A DNA stretch of 64,000 nt. Source: Tateyamaria sp. syn59. GTDB lineage: Bacteria; Pseudomonadota; Alphaproteobacteria; Rhodobacterales; Rhodobacteraceae. The stretch is from contig NZ_VCBA01000010.1 of assembly GCF_007995245.1 (NCBI RefSeq), positions 1 to 64,000 on the forward strand, written 5' to 3'. Each line of letters starts with the position of its first letter. Positions within the stretch are counted from its first letter, which is position 1. The translations under genes were made by a program, and so were the position numbers. Below the pieces are notes generated by a model. That model worked only from the letters and a program-made list of their open reading frames with translations, was not told the DNA's origin and ran no database searches. Positions 35,286 to 43,839 of the stretch are shown piece after piece.

Positions 35286-35302
35286 ACCAAATTCTAATTG
35301 GT
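35286..35302. promoter_or_regulatory. ACCAA-N7-TTGGT inverted repeat between DUF1028 and second Dpp operon
   Basis: The two five-base arms are exact, with a centre of ATTCTAA. The site lies 84 bases upstream of the DUF1028 start and about 107 bases upstream of dppD. It could be the operator of the FCD-GntR regulator encoded at the end of the Dpp operon. GntR/FadR-type sites are often short inverted repeats, but the length here differs from FadR-like TGGTNNNACCA, so this is tentative. Confidence 0.35.
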
Positions 35303-35408
35303 TCATTTAACAGTTTCGACAAGCAGAAAGTTACGCAAAATCCTCCCTTGGCAGCGTTCACGGCATAGCTCGCGTTGCCAGCACGCAACAACTGCAAAGG
35401 TTATCAAA

Positions 35409-36380
35409 GTGCCCCTGCTCGAGATCGACAATTTGAGCGTTTCCGTCGTCCATGATGCCATCGAAACGCCGCTCGTGCGCGGTATTTCGTATGAGGTGTC
35501 CACTGGAGAGATCCTCGCGCTTGTCGGTGAAAGCGGGTCCGGCAAGTCTGTATCCTCACTTGCGATCATGGGTTTGCTGGCCAGCGCGCTGAGGGTCAAA
35601 CACGGTTCTATCAAGTTCGAGGGTCACGACCTGCTTGTGCAAAGCGATGAGCAGATGCGCCAGATCCGAGGTCGCGATATCTCGATGGTGTTTCAGGAGC
35701 CGATGACCTCGCTTAACCCGGTTCGGAACATTGGTTCCCAGATTATGGAGAGCATTGAGGAGAACCTGGGCCTGACGCGGAAGCAGGCGAAGACGCGCGC
35801 AATTGATCTGCTCAAGGAGGTTGGCGTCGCGGATGCTGAGCGCCGGCTCAAACAGTATCCGCACCATTTCTCAGGGGGCATGCGCCAACGCGTGATGATT
35901 GCAATTGCGCTCGCTGCCGATCCTAAGTTGATAATTGCAGACGAACCGACCACGGCGCTCGATGTGACAATCCAAGCTCAGATCCTTGATCTGATGTCCC
36001 GGATTTGCCGCGAGCATGGCACGGCGATGATCCTCATTACCCACAATCTCGGAATTGTGGCCCGCTATGCACAGCGCGTGAACGTGATGTATGGTGGTCG
36101 CATCGTGGAAGCGGGCCGGGCCCGTGATCTCTATGCTGCACCGCGCCATCCTTATACGGAAGGTTTGCTCCAATCCGTGCCAAGGCTCGATCAGGATCGC
36201 TCAATTCCGCTTCGACCGATCCAAGGCAGCCCCGCGGACCCATTTGCCGAGATTTCCGGCTGCCGCTTCCATCCGCGATGCCCCTACGCAGAGCCCATCT
36301 GTAGATCAAAGGCACCGGAGTTCGAGGGCGGTTTAGCCTGCCATTTCCCACTTTCGCAAAGCGCCAAGGAGGCGGTGTGA
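35409..36380 (+). CDS. Peptide ABC transporter ATPase, DppD type
   Basis: The product is 323 residues from the GTG at 35409 (VPLLEIDNLSV follows AAAGG). Walker A is [13 protein letters not shown], the signature is [15 protein letters not shown], Walker B ends in [10 protein letters not shown], and the C-terminal peptide-transporter extension has the cysteine cluster GCRFHPRCPYAEPIC. The longer frame upstream adds 37 atypical residues. Its stop overlaps the ATG of the DppF gene (TGATG). It is the first gene of the second Dpp operon, whose order (ATPases, binding protein, permeases, regulator) differs from the first. Confidence 0.93.
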   Translation: MPLLEIDNLSVSVVHDAIETPLVRGISYEVSTGEILALVGESGSGKSVSSLAIMGLLASALRVKHGSIKFEGHDLLVQSDEQMRQIRGRDISMVFQEPMTSLNPVRNIGSQIMESIEENLGLTRKQAKTRAIDLLKEVGVADAERRLKQYPHHFSGGMRQRVMIAIALAADPKLIIADEPTTALDVTIQAQILDLMSRICREHGTAMILITHNLGIVARYAQRVNVMYGGRIVEAGRARDLYAAPRHPYTEGLLQSVPRLDQDRSIPLRPIQGSPADPFAEISGCRFHPRCPYAEPICRSKAPEFEGGLACHFPLSQSAKEAV

Positions 36381-37384
36381 TGGGAGACTACTTGAGGATC
36401 GAGGGTTTGTCCGTTCATTTCCCGGTACGTAAAGGGCTTCTGCAACGGCAGGTCGGCGCGGTCAAAGCGTTGGAAAGCGTGACGCTCACGCTCAAGAAGG
36501 GCGAAGCGTTCGGGCTTGTGGGCGAGAGTGGATGCGGTAAGACAACGCTCGCGCGAACCGTCTTGCGTCTAGTCGATCCCACCTCCGGTTCAATCTGGTT
36601 TGATGGTAAGAACATAAGCGATCTCACCGGAACAGCGCTTGCGCCCTACCGCAAGCGCATAGCCGCAATATTTCAAGATCCGTTCTCCTCGCTCAACCCG
36701 CGCATGACGTCTGGGCAGATCATCTCCGAGGTGCTCCAAGTCCACCGTTACTCCGGCAACATCAAGGATCGCGTGACCGAACTCTTGTCAATCTGCGGTC
36801 TCGCCCCGCGCTTCGCCGACCTCTACCCGCACGAAATGTCAGGTGGGCAACGTCAACGTGTCGGGATCGCGCGCGCGCTCGCACTCGATCCCGAGCTTAT
36901 CGTTTGTGACGAGGCGGTAAGCGCCCTTGACGTGTCCATCCAGGCGCAAATCATCAACCTGCTCGAAGAACTTCGTGAGAAGTTCGACCTAACTTACCTT
37001 TTCATTGGCCACGACCTCTCGGTTGTCCGGCATCTCTGCGACCGCCTCGCTGTCATGTATCTGGGCCGGATCATGGAGATGGGCACCTCTGAAGAGATGT
37101 TCTCGAACCCACGCCACCCTTACACCAAAGCTCTGATCGACGCTGTGCCCGAGCCTGATCCGTTGGGCCAAGAGGGCAAAGAACATGTCGCGCTTGCGGG
37201 TGAAATTCCAAGCCCGCTCAGCCCACCTTCCGGCTGCGTGTTCCACACGCGTTGCCCTATTGCCATGGACCAGTGCCGCAGCACCGTGCCGTCGCTTTCT
37301 CGGCTGGCCGGGCATCATTCTGCCGCCTGTCTTGCACTGGAAACCACCCCCGAACCTAGAACCACAGTCGCGCACACCAATTGA
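36380..37384 (+). CDS. Peptide ABC transporter ATPase, DppF type
   Basis: The 334-residue ATPase carries Walker A GESGCGKTTLART, the signature MSGGQRQRVGIARAL, Walker B DEAVSALDV and the C-terminal cysteine-rich GCVFHTRCPIAMDQC segment of the Opp/Dpp F subunit. The ATG at 36380 overlaps the dppD stop by one base (TGATG). It forms a heterodimer with the DppD protein to power uptake. The binding-protein gene begins 30 bases downstream. Confidence 0.93.
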   Translation: MGDYLRIEGLSVHFPVRKGLLQRQVGAVKALESVTLTLKKGEAFGLVGESGCGKTTLARTVLRLVDPTSGSIWFDGKNISDLTGTALAPYRKRIAAIFQDPFSSLNPRMTSGQIISEVLQVHRYSGNIKDRVTELLSICGLAPRFADLYPHEMSGGQRQRVGIARALALDPELIVCDEAVSALDVSIQAQIINLLEELREKFDLTYLFIGHDLSVVRHLCDRLAVMYLGRIMEMGTSEEMFSNPRHPYTKALIDAVPEPDPLGQEGKEHVALAGEIPSPLSPPSGCVFHTRCPIAMDQCRSTVPSLSRLAGHHSAACLALETTPEPRTTVAHTN

Positions 37385-37414
37385 TCTTCAACAATCCTCA
37401 CAGGGAGAGATGAC

Positions 37415-39190
37415 ATGAAAGAAGACGACCTGATCAAAAAGGCCCGAACAGAGCTGAAGGACGCGTATGATTTTGATCCGCGCGATCCGCTTTTTGGTCT
37501 TAAGCGCGCAGAGATGAGCGGCCCAAAGATTTCGCGGCGTGCCACGTTGCGCCTTCTGGCCGCTGGCGGCGCACTGAGCATAGCGCAGGTCCTGCCAGGC
37601 CTGCGCTCGGCACCCGCCTACGCGGCGGGCCATGCCGGTGGAACGCTCAATTGTGCATGGGCTGGCGTGTCCGAGATTACCACGCTCGACCCTGCACAAA
37701 TCGGTCAGGTTCTGCAGTTCCAGATCACCTCGAATGTGCTTTCCGGCCTCATGCACATCAACAATAACCTCGTCTCCGAAGGGGACCTCGCTGAGACGTG
37801 GGAAGTGTCTGAGGACGGCCTGATCTACACGATCAAGCTGCGTGAAGGTGTGACGTTCCACAACGGCGATGCGTTCACATCGGAGGACGTGTTGTTCACG
37901 TTCAACCGCTCTTCTGATCCTGAGAAGTCGCGCCATTCTCGCGTGATCGGCAATGTGGCCGAACTCGAAGCGATGAACGATTTCGAAGTGAAGTTCACGC
38001 TCAAGCAGCCGCAGGCCTCGTTCCTGACGAAGGCGCTGGAGCGCGCCTCGGGTCGCGCCATGACCATTGTTTCCCGCGGTGCGCTTGAAGAGATGGGCCT
38101 TGCGCAATACGGCCTCACACCCGTTGGAACCGGTCCGTTCAAGATTACCGAGCATGAGCTTGGTGGTCGCGTGGTGCTTGAGAAAAACGAGAACTACTGG
38201 GATCCAGAGCGTCCCGCGCTGGATCGCGTGATCATCACGCCCGTTGACGGCACCGAGCCGCTCGCGGCGGCCATTGAAGCAGGTGATATCGACTATATCG
38301 GCGGCAACCCGATCCCGGGCGAGCTGGTGGATCGGTTCACGTCTAACGACGATCTGTCTGTGGACATCGCGCCTGGCCCGGGCTTTCAGTCGGTTTGGAT
38401 GAACCCGTGGCGTGAGCCGATGAAGGTGAACGACTTCAACAAGCCGCTCGACGAGTTGAAGCAAGAGAATGGCTTCAAGGTCCGCCTCGCGTTGGCCAAA
38501 GCGCTCAACCGCGATCTTTTCATCCAGCAAGGTCTCTTCGGCAACGGCATCCCGGCCTATGGTTCGATCAACGCCGCGATGGGCTTCTACTATGATGAGG
38601 GTCTCGCCGAGACTTCTGAGCAGGCATTTGATCCCGAAGGTGCGGCGACATTGCTGGCCGAAGCGGGCTTCCCGGGCGGCGAAGGTTTCCCGACCTTGAA
38701 GCTGCAGACAACGCCTAACACGCGCCGTGCAGGCCTTGTACTGGCCAACATCTACAAGCAGGTTCTGGGCATCACAGTCGAAGTCGATCCCAAGGAGTTC
38801 TCTGTCGGCATCGACGAGTTCCAGAAGATGGAGTTTGACCTGCGCCTTGGAGGCTCGGGTGGCGACTATGACCCCGATGATGGCCTTGTCGACTGGATGC
38901 AAACCGCGTCCAAGTTCAACGGCCCAACCCGGAACATGGATGATATGCCCTTTGGCTTTTTCTCTGAGAGCGAAGCTGACGCGCTCTCCGACCAGCAGGC
39001 GGTCACCGCCAAACCGGACGAGCGCCGCGCGCTGGTCCAACAGGCCAACAAGATCACCTCGGACAAGGTGGCCTGCGGGTTCCTCTATCACCCGGTCGAT
39101 ATCCTCGTGCACTCCAACAAGGTGAATGTGCCGCCGGAAAGCCGTATCCCTGGCTTGCACGACTTCGACGGCATGACGTTGAACACGTAA
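37415..39190 (+). CDS. Peptide ABC transporter binding protein with Tat signal and N-terminal extension
   Basis: The 591-residue SBP family 5 protein carries a twin-arginine motif, SRRATLRLLAAGG, at residues 40-52, followed by a hydrophobic stretch and a cleavage site near APAYAAG (about 67-71). Thirty-nine charged residues precede the motif. They are likely to be translated because GGGAG lies eight bases before the first ATG, whereas Met34 lacks a good site. The mature part has the family pattern (ITTLDPAQIGQVLQFQITS; TIKLREGVTFHNGDAFTSEDV). Tat export implies folding in the cytoplasm. The other two binding proteins in this window use Sec-type signals. The ligand is probably a peptide but unproven. 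Confidence 0.9.
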   Translation: MKEDDLIKKARTELKDAYDFDPRDPLFGLKRAEMSGPKISRRATLRLLAAGGALSIAQVLPGLRSAPAYAAGHAGGTLNCAWAGVSEITTLDPAQIGQVLQFQITSNVLSGLMHINNNLVSEGDLAETWEVSEDGLIYTIKLREGVTFHNGDAFTSEDVLFTFNRSSDPEKSRHSRVIGNVAELEAMNDFEVKFTLKQPQASFLTKALERASGRAMTIVSRGALEEMGLAQYGLTPVGTGPFKITEHELGGRVVLEKNENYWDPERPALDRVIITPVDGTEPLAAAIEAGDIDYIGGNPIPGELVDRFTSNDDLSVDIAPGPGFQSVWMNPWREPMKVNDFNKPLDELKQENGFKVRLALAKALNRDLFIQQGLFGNGIPAYGSINAAMGFYYDEGLAETSEQAFDPEGAATLLAEAGFPGGEGFPTLKLQTTPNTRRAGLVLANIYKQVLGITVEVDPKEFSVGIDEFQKMEFDLRLGGSGGDYDPDDGLVDWMQTASKFNGPTRNMDDMPFGFFSESEADALSDQQAVTAKPDERRALVQQANKITSDKVACGFLYHPVDILVHSNKVNVPPESRIPGLHDFDGMTLNT

Positions 39191-39206
39191 TCTTTTGAAA
39201 AGGGGG

Positions 39207-39228
39207 CGGGCCTCATATGAGGGGCCCG
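39207..39228 (+). promoter_or_regulatory. Intercistronic stem-loop between binding-protein and permease genes
   Basis: CGGGCC...GGCCCG with an inner TCAT/ATGA stem forms a hairpin with a two-base bulge, 17 bases after the binding-protein stop and 11 bases before the permease start. Such structures often stabilise the upstream message or reduce read-through, which gives more binding protein than permease. No T-run follows. Confidence 0.55.
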
Positions 39229-39238
39229 TCTATCTCCC

Positions 39239-40186
39239 ATGATCGCATACATCATAAGACGGCTGATCGGAGCAGTTCTGGTGATGCTCGCTGTCGCCAC
39301 GCTGGTCTTCTTTATGATCCGGCTGGTGCCCGGCGACCCGATCGCCGCGATGCTTGCCGATAGCGGCAGCCCGGAGGCCCGCGAGGCACTCATTCGTCGC
39401 CTCGGATTGGATCAGCCCTTGCTTGTCCAGTTCTGGAGATGGTTCACCGGCGTGCTGCAAGGCGATTTCGGCGCTTCGCTTTACGGGTCCAACCAACCGG
39501 TTGCCGATATCCTGATGACCGCACTGCCAAAGACCTTGTCGCTTGCGCTTTTATCTTTCATCATCGCCATTGCTATCGCGGTCCCGGCAGGTATCGTTTC
39601 GGCGACCCGAAAGAACTCCGCCGCCGATGTGGGCGTTTCACTTTTCGCTTTTCTTGGCTTGTCGATGCCCGACTTCTGGCTCGCTATCCTGCTCATCATC
39701 ATCTTTGCCGCAAACCTGCAATGGCTCCCGGCGATCGGTTATGCGCCCATGTCCGAAGGGTTTTGGGAATGGCTTCAGCACCTGATCCTGCCAGCCATCG
39801 CCATCGGCACCGGTTTCTCGGCGATCATCGCCCGGATGATCCGCTCGTCGATGCTCGAAGTGCTGCAAGCTGATTACATGCGCACCGCCGCCTCCAAGGG
39901 CCTAACACACCGTGTCATGCTGCTGCGCCACGCTCTGCCGAACGCCATGATTCCCGTGATCACGGTGGTTGGCATCGCCTTCGCGCTTCTGATCTCCGGT
40001 GCGGTCGTCGTCGAGAATGTGTTCTCGATCAAAGGTCTCGGCAGGGTATTGATCCAGGGTATCCAGAACCGAGATTACCCGGTCGTCCAAGGTGCCGTTC
40101 TGCTTGTTTCGGCCTTCTTCGTGCTCTCCAACCTCATCGTCGATTTGCTCTATGTGGTGATCGACCCTCGCATTCGGTATAGCTGA
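39239..40186 (+). CDS. Peptide ABC transporter permease, DppB type
   Basis: The 315-residue membrane protein has the DppB N-terminus (MIAYIIRRLIGAVLVMLAVATLVF), the IRLVPGDPIAAMLAD segment, six helices and the EAA loop near LQADYMRTAASKGLTHRVMLLRHAL. It starts 48 bases after the Tat-type binding-protein gene with no strong ribosome site, and its stop overlaps the DppC start (TGATG). Confidence 0.93.
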   Translation: MIAYIIRRLIGAVLVMLAVATLVFFMIRLVPGDPIAAMLADSGSPEAREALIRRLGLDQPLLVQFWRWFTGVLQGDFGASLYGSNQPVADILMTALPKTLSLALLSFIIAIAIAVPAGIVSATRKNSAADVGVSLFAFLGLSMPDFWLAILLIIIFAANLQWLPAIGYAPMSEGFWEWLQHLILPAIAIGTGFSAIIARMIRSSMLEVLQADYMRTAASKGLTHRVMLLRHALPNAMIPVITVVGIAFALLISGAVVVENVFSIKGLGRVLIQGIQNRDYPVVQGAVLLVSAFFVLSNLIVDLLYVVIDPRIRYS

Positions 40187-41073
40187 TGAGCGATGTCACT
40201 CTTGATCCCGCTGGCCACGACACGCCCGCTCCGCAAAAGCGCAAATCGCGTTTCCGGCAGGTCTTTGCGCGCGATCAAAAGGCGCAGTTTGGCCTCACCG
40301 TCCTTGGTCTTTTCATCTTCGGTGCGATCTTTGCTCCAATCATCGCACCTTATGATCCAAACGAGATGACGCTGAACATGATGGCAGGTCCATCCGGTGA
40401 GAATGTGCTCGGCACTGACGATCTTGGCCGCGATCTTTTCTCACGCATCCTCCACGGCACGCAGATCTCGCTTTTCGTGGGCGTTGCAACAGTCTCGCTT
40501 GCCCTGTTTTTCGGTGTCCTCCTCGGCGTTGTTGCGGGCTACTTTGGCGGTTGGATCGACAGCGTCATCATGCGCTACATCGATCTGCAATGGGCGTTTC
40601 CAAACTTCATTATCGCGGTTTATCTCGTGGCCGTATTCGGAACCGGACTGCTCAATGTGATTGTTGCGATAGCGCTGGCGTTCCTTGATGACTTTGCCCG
40701 AGTTGCCCGCTCGATGGTTTTGTCGCTCAAGCAGGAGCAGTTCATTGATGCGGCGCGCGTGCAGGGCTTTTCCCATCTGCGGATTATGGTCCGCCATATC
40801 CTGCCCAACGCCATGGCTCCGATTATCGTTCTGGCGACGGTCTCTGTCTCCTATGCGATCCTTGGTGAGGCCACGCTGTCGTTTCTCGGTCTTGGTGTCA
40901 GCACCGACACCCCGACATGGGGCCTGATCCTCGCGGACGGGCGCAGCTTTATCTCACGTGCGTGGTGGCTGGGCGTGTTCCCCGGTCTTGCGATCATGCT
41001 GGTGGTGCTCTCGATCAACTTCATCGGGGACGCTCTGCGAGATGCACTCGACGTGCGCGATACGGATGTGTAA
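40186..41073 (+). CDS. Peptide ABC transporter permease, DppC type
   Basis: The 295-residue protein has the DppC landmarks: a charged N-terminus, first helix, the NVLGTDDLGRDLFSRILHGTQ loop, and an EAA motif in KQEQFIDAARVQGFSHLRIMVRHIL. It forms the channel with the preceding DppB protein. The start codon overlaps the dppB stop by one base. The GntR regulator gene follows after 22 bases. Confidence 0.93.
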   Translation: MSDVTLDPAGHDTPAPQKRKSRFRQVFARDQKAQFGLTVLGLFIFGAIFAPIIAPYDPNEMTLNMMAGPSGENVLGTDDLGRDLFSRILHGTQISLFVGVATVSLALFFGVLLGVVAGYFGGWIDSVIMRYIDLQWAFPNFIIAVYLVAVFGTGLLNVIVAIALAFLDDFARVARSMVLSLKQEQFIDAARVQGFSHLRIMVRHILPNAMAPIIVLATVSVSYAILGEATLSFLGLGVSTDTPTWGLILADGRSFISRAWWLGVFPGLAIMLVVLSINFIGDALRDALDVRDTDV

Positions 41074-41095
41074 GGCCGTCTTGCCAATCCCTTAA

Positions 41096-41839
41096 GTGAG
41101 TTTTTCAGTGACCGAACCGACTGTTTTCGACCTGCGAGCCTATTTGCTGAACCTCCTCAAAGAGGGGCATGGACCAGATGGCAGGTTGCCCACGGAACGG
41201 GAGTTGAGTGAGAAAACCGGCGCATCGCGCCGCACGATCCGCCGGGTGCTGAGCACGTTAGAGGCAGAAGGGCTGGTGTGGAGGCGTCAGGGCAAGGGCA
41301 CGTTTGCAGGTCCGCCGATTGAACCAGTAGAAGCGCTTGCGGCGGAGATCGGAGAAGGTGCGGACCTGATTGAAGTCATGGAAGCCCGTCTTTGCCTCGA
41401 GCCCGAGATCGCCGCCCTCTGCGCCACACGTGCAAGCCCTGAAGATGTTGCCCGGATGTGGACGCTGGCGCGTCATGTCTACGAGGTGGAGGACGACGAG
41501 ATGACAGAGCTTTGGGACTCAGCTTTGCATCGTCATATCGCTCATTGCGCCGCAAACCGTCCCCTTCAGATTGCCTTTTCCCTGCTTGATGACACACGCT
41601 CGAGTTCGGATTGGCACACAGCACGACGACGGGCCCGCTCGAAACAGTCGTTGAAAGAAAGCCATGACCAGCATGTGGCAATCGTATCGGCCATCGAAGC
41701 GGGCGATGCGAATGCCGCTCGGGAGGCGATGCGCATGCATTTGCTCTCACGGATAACGGCTATGTCGGATGCGCTCGGCAGTCTTGGCTTGCCCGAGGCT
41801 GCTGAGGCTGCTCTGATCGAAGCGCGCCCACTGGGATAG
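41096..41839 (+). CDS. GntR-family regulator with FCD domain
   Basis: The 247-residue product has the GntR winged helix at the N-terminus (DGRLPTERELSEKTGASRRTIRRVLSTLEAEGLV, about 27-60) and an FCD effector domain (EVMEARLCLEPEIAALCATRAS ... ALHRHIAHCAANRP ... SHDQHVAIVSAIEAGDANAAREAM) with the histidines that usually bind a metal and an organic acid. It is the last gene of the second Dpp operon, so it probably represses it and may sense a product of peptide catabolism. The GTG at 41096 is used; a GTG at 41108 would be equally acceptable. Confidence 0.88.
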   Translation: MSFSVTEPTVFDLRAYLLNLLKEGHGPDGRLPTERELSEKTGASRRTIRRVLSTLEAEGLVWRRQGKGTFAGPPIEPVEALAAEIGEGADLIEVMEARLCLEPEIAALCATRASPEDVARMWTLARHVYEVEDDEMTELWDSALHRHIAHCAANRPLQIAFSLLDDTRSSSDWHTARRRARSKQSLKESHDQHVAIVSAIEAGDANAAREAMRMHLLSRITAMSDALGSLGLPEAAEAALIEARPLG

Positions 41840-42753
41840 ATCCTGACGAGGTCCAATACGTAGTAGGAAAAAGGGATTTCGCTGCTGCTAGACGTTTTTT
41901 GAGCTTGACCTACACCGCTGCCGAAAGAGTGCAGATTGTGGATAGTCTGGAAGTCTACATTATGCAGGCTTAAACCAAGCGTCGCCACACGATACCAAAC
42001 TCTGTGCCGACCGTATCCCGTTACGATCTGCATTTACCGGGTTTAGAAATGCCAATCCAATCCAGCGTACCCGTCCCTTAGCCTTATGTGCTCTCGCTGG
42101 TAGAGGACGAAGGCACCGCTTGCGCTGGCTTGCCTCAACTCTCGGCTTCGATCGCGTCCGGCTCCGACGCAGGCTCGGCCATTCGCAACGGGCAATGAAA
42201 ATCTGGGATCAATTGCCTTGCCAAGCCAACGCTTCGGCATCGCCAGATCCGGGTCCGCTTTCAGATGTGAGCCAGGCTCGGCCATCCCGCCAAACCGGTT
42301 CTACAAGAAGAAGCATTTTGCACGCTAATCCCGACAACACGGCCTTCCGACATCAAATCACTGCCATCTTCAACTCGGTATCACGCAACAGCTTCACTGT
42401 AATCCCCTTTCCTTGCATCCCAACTCCCCCGCTCTCGGCCACGTGTAGCGGGACAACAAAGGGGGGAAATGACTTCATGTCGGCCATACTTCGAACGCTG
42501 CTCGGGAAATCTCAAACGTCGCTGGCCAACAGCGCGCGGCGGCTTGTTGGTTTGAGGCTTCGCCACCCGATCATGCGGAGAGGATGGCATGTAATTTCGG
42601 TGTGGGTTCACTTGTCGGTGGACCCATAGTCCAGCGCACCTAGTTTTGCGGAAAGCAGTCGCTGTTTGCGGCGGCTGGCGACATGCGAAACGGTCGCAGC
42701 AATGCGACCATCAAATCAAGTATCGTCAGCGACAGTATCATTTTGGAGGAACA
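41840..42753. other. Long intergenic region, no recognisable gene
   Basis: About 900 bases contain only short frames on both strands, none resembling a known family. Fragments such as a 50-codon frame from ATG 42478 (MSAILRTLLGKSQTSLANSA...) have some leader-like or remnant character. The region may be old mobile-element or pseudogene debris. No terminal repeats were found. Confidence 0.45.
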
Positions 42754-42873
42754 ATGACGCCCGCCTCAGCCATCGCCCCGCAGCTTTTCCAGCAATGCGG
42801 CGGTCATGTCCACGGTGTCCCGTTCTTGACGGTCCGGTCCGGGCGCGGCATCCGCGACGCGGTACCGGTCTAA
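42754..42873 (+). CDS. Possible 39-residue small protein or leader before DMT transporter gene
   Basis: An ATG with GGAGG at the right distance opens a 39-codon frame (MTPASAIAPQLFQQ... to ...GIRDAVPV) that ends with TAA five bases before the likely TTG start of the DMT transporter. The spacing suggests translational coupling or a leader peptide. The sequence resembles no known family, and the frame may be a fragment of a lost gene. Confidence 0.35.
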   Translation: MTPASAIAPQLFQQCGGHVHGVPFLTVRSGRGIRDAVPV

Positions 42874-42878
42874 ACACC

Positions 42879-43769
42879 TTGCCCTTTCGATTGTCCCGTG
42901 ACGCCACCGGCATTGCTTTTGGCCTGACTGCAGCACTGATGTGGTCGTCGTTCCTGATTGCGTCGCGCGTTGGCGCTGTGGACGGCTTGCGCCCTATCGA
43001 CATGATGGTTCTTCGTTTCTGCATCGCGGGCGTCTTGCTGGCTCCGGTGCTTTGGTGGACCTTGCGGAGAGGGGCATCCCACCCGCTCACCATCCGCCGT
43101 TCTGTGCTGCTGGCTCTTGCGGCCGGTCCCGTCTTTGTCTGGTTCAATGTGGGTGGCTTTCAATTCGCGCCCCTCGCGCATGGCGCTGTGATCCAGCCCG
43201 CGACCGTTGCGCTTGGCGGCATGGGGCTGGCGGCTCTCTGGCTGGGCGAAAGGCTCACGCGATCCCACATTGTCGGTGCGGTTCTGTTGCTTGCCGGGAT
43301 CGCGGCCATTGCCGGGCCCGGCCTGCAGGGTGTGAATGGCCGCGTGCTGATCGGCGATGCGATGTTCGTCATGGCCGGGCTTTTCTGGGTCGCCTACACC
43401 TTGCTTCTCAAGCGGTGGGCGGTGTCCGGTCTTCTTGCTGCGGCGGTTGTGTCGGTGCTGTCTGCCCTGGTCGTTGTGCCGTTCGCGGTCTTCGGGGATG
43501 TCTTGTCGCGCTTGAGCGTGCTGTCCCCGGCGGAGCTGCTGTTCCAGGCGATGGCCCACGGGGTGTTCAACGGGGTCGGCGCCATCGTCGCATTCGGGCT
43601 GGCCGTCGAACGCCTGGGGGCAGCACGTGCGGCCCTGATCCCTGCGCTGATCCCTGCTACGACACTAATCGCCGGGTTGCCGATCACTGGAGAGCGCCCA
43701 ACCACGTTGGAGTTCGTGGGCGCGGCAGTCGCCTGCATCGGTCTGGTCATCGCGTTGATGCGGCGGTGA
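42879..43769 (+). CDS. DMT-superfamily (EamA) transporter
   Basis: The product has about 296 residues and ten predicted membrane helices in two EamA repeats (GIAFGLTAALMWSSFLIASRVG ... and GDAMFVMAGLFWVAYTLLLKRW ...). It should export or import a small metabolite; EamA substrates are diverse. No ATG lies at the proper place, so a TTG start at 42879 is used, immediately after a 39-codon frame. An upstream extension of the open frame is arginine-rich and unlikely. It is followed by a LysR gene on the same strand after 70 bases. Confidence 0.8.
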   Translation: MPFRLSRDATGIAFGLTAALMWSSFLIASRVGAVDGLRPIDMMVLRFCIAGVLLAPVLWWTLRRGASHPLTIRRSVLLALAAGPVFVWFNVGGFQFAPLAHGAVIQPATVALGGMGLAALWLGERLTRSHIVGAVLLLAGIAAIAGPGLQGVNGRVLIGDAMFVMAGLFWVAYTLLLKRWAVSGLLAAAVVSVLSALVVVPFAVFGDVLSRLSVLSPAELLFQAMAHGVFNGVGAIVAFGLAVERLGAARAALIPALIPATTLIAGLPITGERPTTLEFVGAAVACIGLVIALMRR

Positions 43770-43839
43770 TGTCGCGGGGTTTTAATTATGCCGTAATGCG
43801 CTAGTCAATTAGACAAGTAATGCCACTGGGGAATGGATC

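Noticed and set aside
37388-39160. 590-codon minus-strand open frame
   Set aside because: It is antisense of the Tat-type binding-protein gene; the composition is typical of a GC-rich shadow frame.
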